DNA of 5,635 nucleotides from an uncultured beta proteobacterium. Lineage in GTDB: Bacteria; Pseudomonadota; Gammaproteobacteria; Burkholderiales; Burkholderiaceae. Numbering within the stretch: the stretch's first letter is position 1; every line of letters starts with the position of its first letter. This document shows positions 5,029-5,635 of the stretch, piece after piece. The stretch is from positions 1-5,635 of the forward strand of contig CAILON010000166.1 in assembly GCA_903835865.1 (NCBI GenBank), in the 5' to 3' direction. A program made the translations under genes and the position numbers. The notes beneath the pieces are model-generated. The model was given only the letters and a program-made list of their open reading frames with translations. It was not told the DNA's origin and did no database searches.

Positions 5029-5635
5029 ATGAAAAAATCGCTATTAGCAGTTGCAGCGTTCACAGCATTTGCTGGCGCAGCACAAGCACAATCCAGCGTA
5101 ACCGTTTACGGTTTATTGGATGCAGGCTTGATCGGAGCAAATGAGCAAGTTAACGGTGGTAAAAAAGGCCAAGTTAAACAAACTGGTAATGCATTCGGCG
5201 CTAACGCTGAAAATACAAGCCGTTTGGGTTTCAAAGGTACTGAAGATTTGGGCGGCGGTAAGTCTGCATTCTTCACTATCGAAGTTGCGATCACACCTAA
5301 CAATGATCAAAACTACTCAACTGGCGCTACAGCAAACCGTCAAACTTTCGTTGGTTTGAAGGACAGCAAAATTGGTTGGGCTGCAGTTGGTACTCAGTAC
5401 ACAAACATCCACACTCAAGTTGCAGCAACTGATCCAGGTGCTACAAACAACGTAGGTGGTAACGTAATTTATGCAACTTCTACATTGCCAGGTACTTCAG
5501 TTGGTTCGGGTGTTAACGGTAACGTTGATGCATACACATTGCGTACTGGTAACACATTGTTCTTGGCTTCAAATACTTTTGCTGGTTTCCAAGGTAACGC
5601 TGCTTACACATTAAACGCTTCTAGCGCAACAGAGA
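5029..5635 (+). CDS. Outer-membrane general porin, 3' end missing
   Basis: This is the first 202 codons of a Gram-negative porin of the Burkholderiales (Porin_4/OmpC-like) type. The family forms trimeric 16-strand beta-barrels that let small hydrophilic solutes cross the outer membrane. Full length is usually 330-400 residues, so about half is present. Residues 1-20 are a standard signal peptide: MKKS, a hydrophobic core, then AQA before the cleavage point and QSSVTVYGLLDAGL as first strand. ENTSRLGFKGTEDLGGG (61-77) and NRQTFVGLKDSKIGW (103-117) are family hallmarks. The ATG at 5029 has GGAG at 5016-5019. Codons are strongly biased (GGT for glycine, CGT for every arginine, AAC, GCT, TTG), unlike neighbouring genes, which indicates very high expression. 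At 120-124 it reads VGTQY where many relatives have GRQY. Confidence 0.95.
   Translation, partial: MKKSLLAVAAFTAFAGAAQAQSSVTVYGLLDAGLIGANEQVNGGKKGQVKQTGNAFGANAENTSRLGFKGTEDLGGGKSAFFTIEVAITPNNDQNYSTGATANRQTFVGLKDSKIGWAAVGTQYTNIHTQVAATDPGATNNVGGNVIYATSTLPGTSVGSGVNGNVDAYTLRTGNTLFLASNTFAGFQGNAAYTLNASSATE

Noticed and set aside
5106..5359. Frames of 65-72 residues on both strands at the start of the porin
   Set aside because: They are by-products of the strongly biased porin codons; the porin frame, with signal peptide and family motifs, explains the region.

Overview
The window looks like the chromosome of a free-living betaproteobacterium of the Burkholderiaceae. Polynucleobacter or a close relative is my best guess. 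This is inferred from three things: the gene order of histidine genes, a HIT protein and tatABC; Burkholderiales-style TatB and porin sequences; and a moderate base composition with many TTG, GGT and AAA codons. No ribosomal RNA or other marker is present to prove it.

Positions 1-3362 are a tightly packed plus-strand block. It starts with the 3' part of hisI, then a complete vapB-vapC type II toxin-antitoxin pair, hisE, a HIT-family (HinT-like) protein, and tatA, tatB and tatC. HisE and HisI catalyse consecutive early steps of histidine synthesis and normally sit next to each other. Here the toxin-antitoxin pair, with its own AT-rich promoter and palindromic operator candidate, lies between them. 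TatA, TatB and TatC form the twin-arginine translocase, which exports folded proteins across the inner membrane.

Positions 3338-4819 carry a minus-strand gene for a roughly 493-residue protein with Sel1-like helical repeats and an unassigned C-terminal region. It converges on tatC, and the two coding regions overlap by 25 bp with no recognisable intrinsic terminator between them. Its start codon is uncertain.

Positions 4820-5028 are a 209-bp divergent intergenic region. It should hold the promoters of both the Sel1-like gene and a plus-strand outer-membrane porin. The porin begins at 5029 with a clear signal peptide and runs off the right edge. It shows the strong codon bias of a highly expressed gene.

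Most of the window is ordinary housekeeping. The points most worth a second look are the toxin-antitoxin insertion inside the histidine block (including an in-frame vapC-stop-hisE arrangement), its palindromic operator, the tail-to-tail overlap, and the uncharacterised Sel1-like protein. I found no CRISPR array, tRNA, rRNA, insertion sequence or convincing new multi-gene system.
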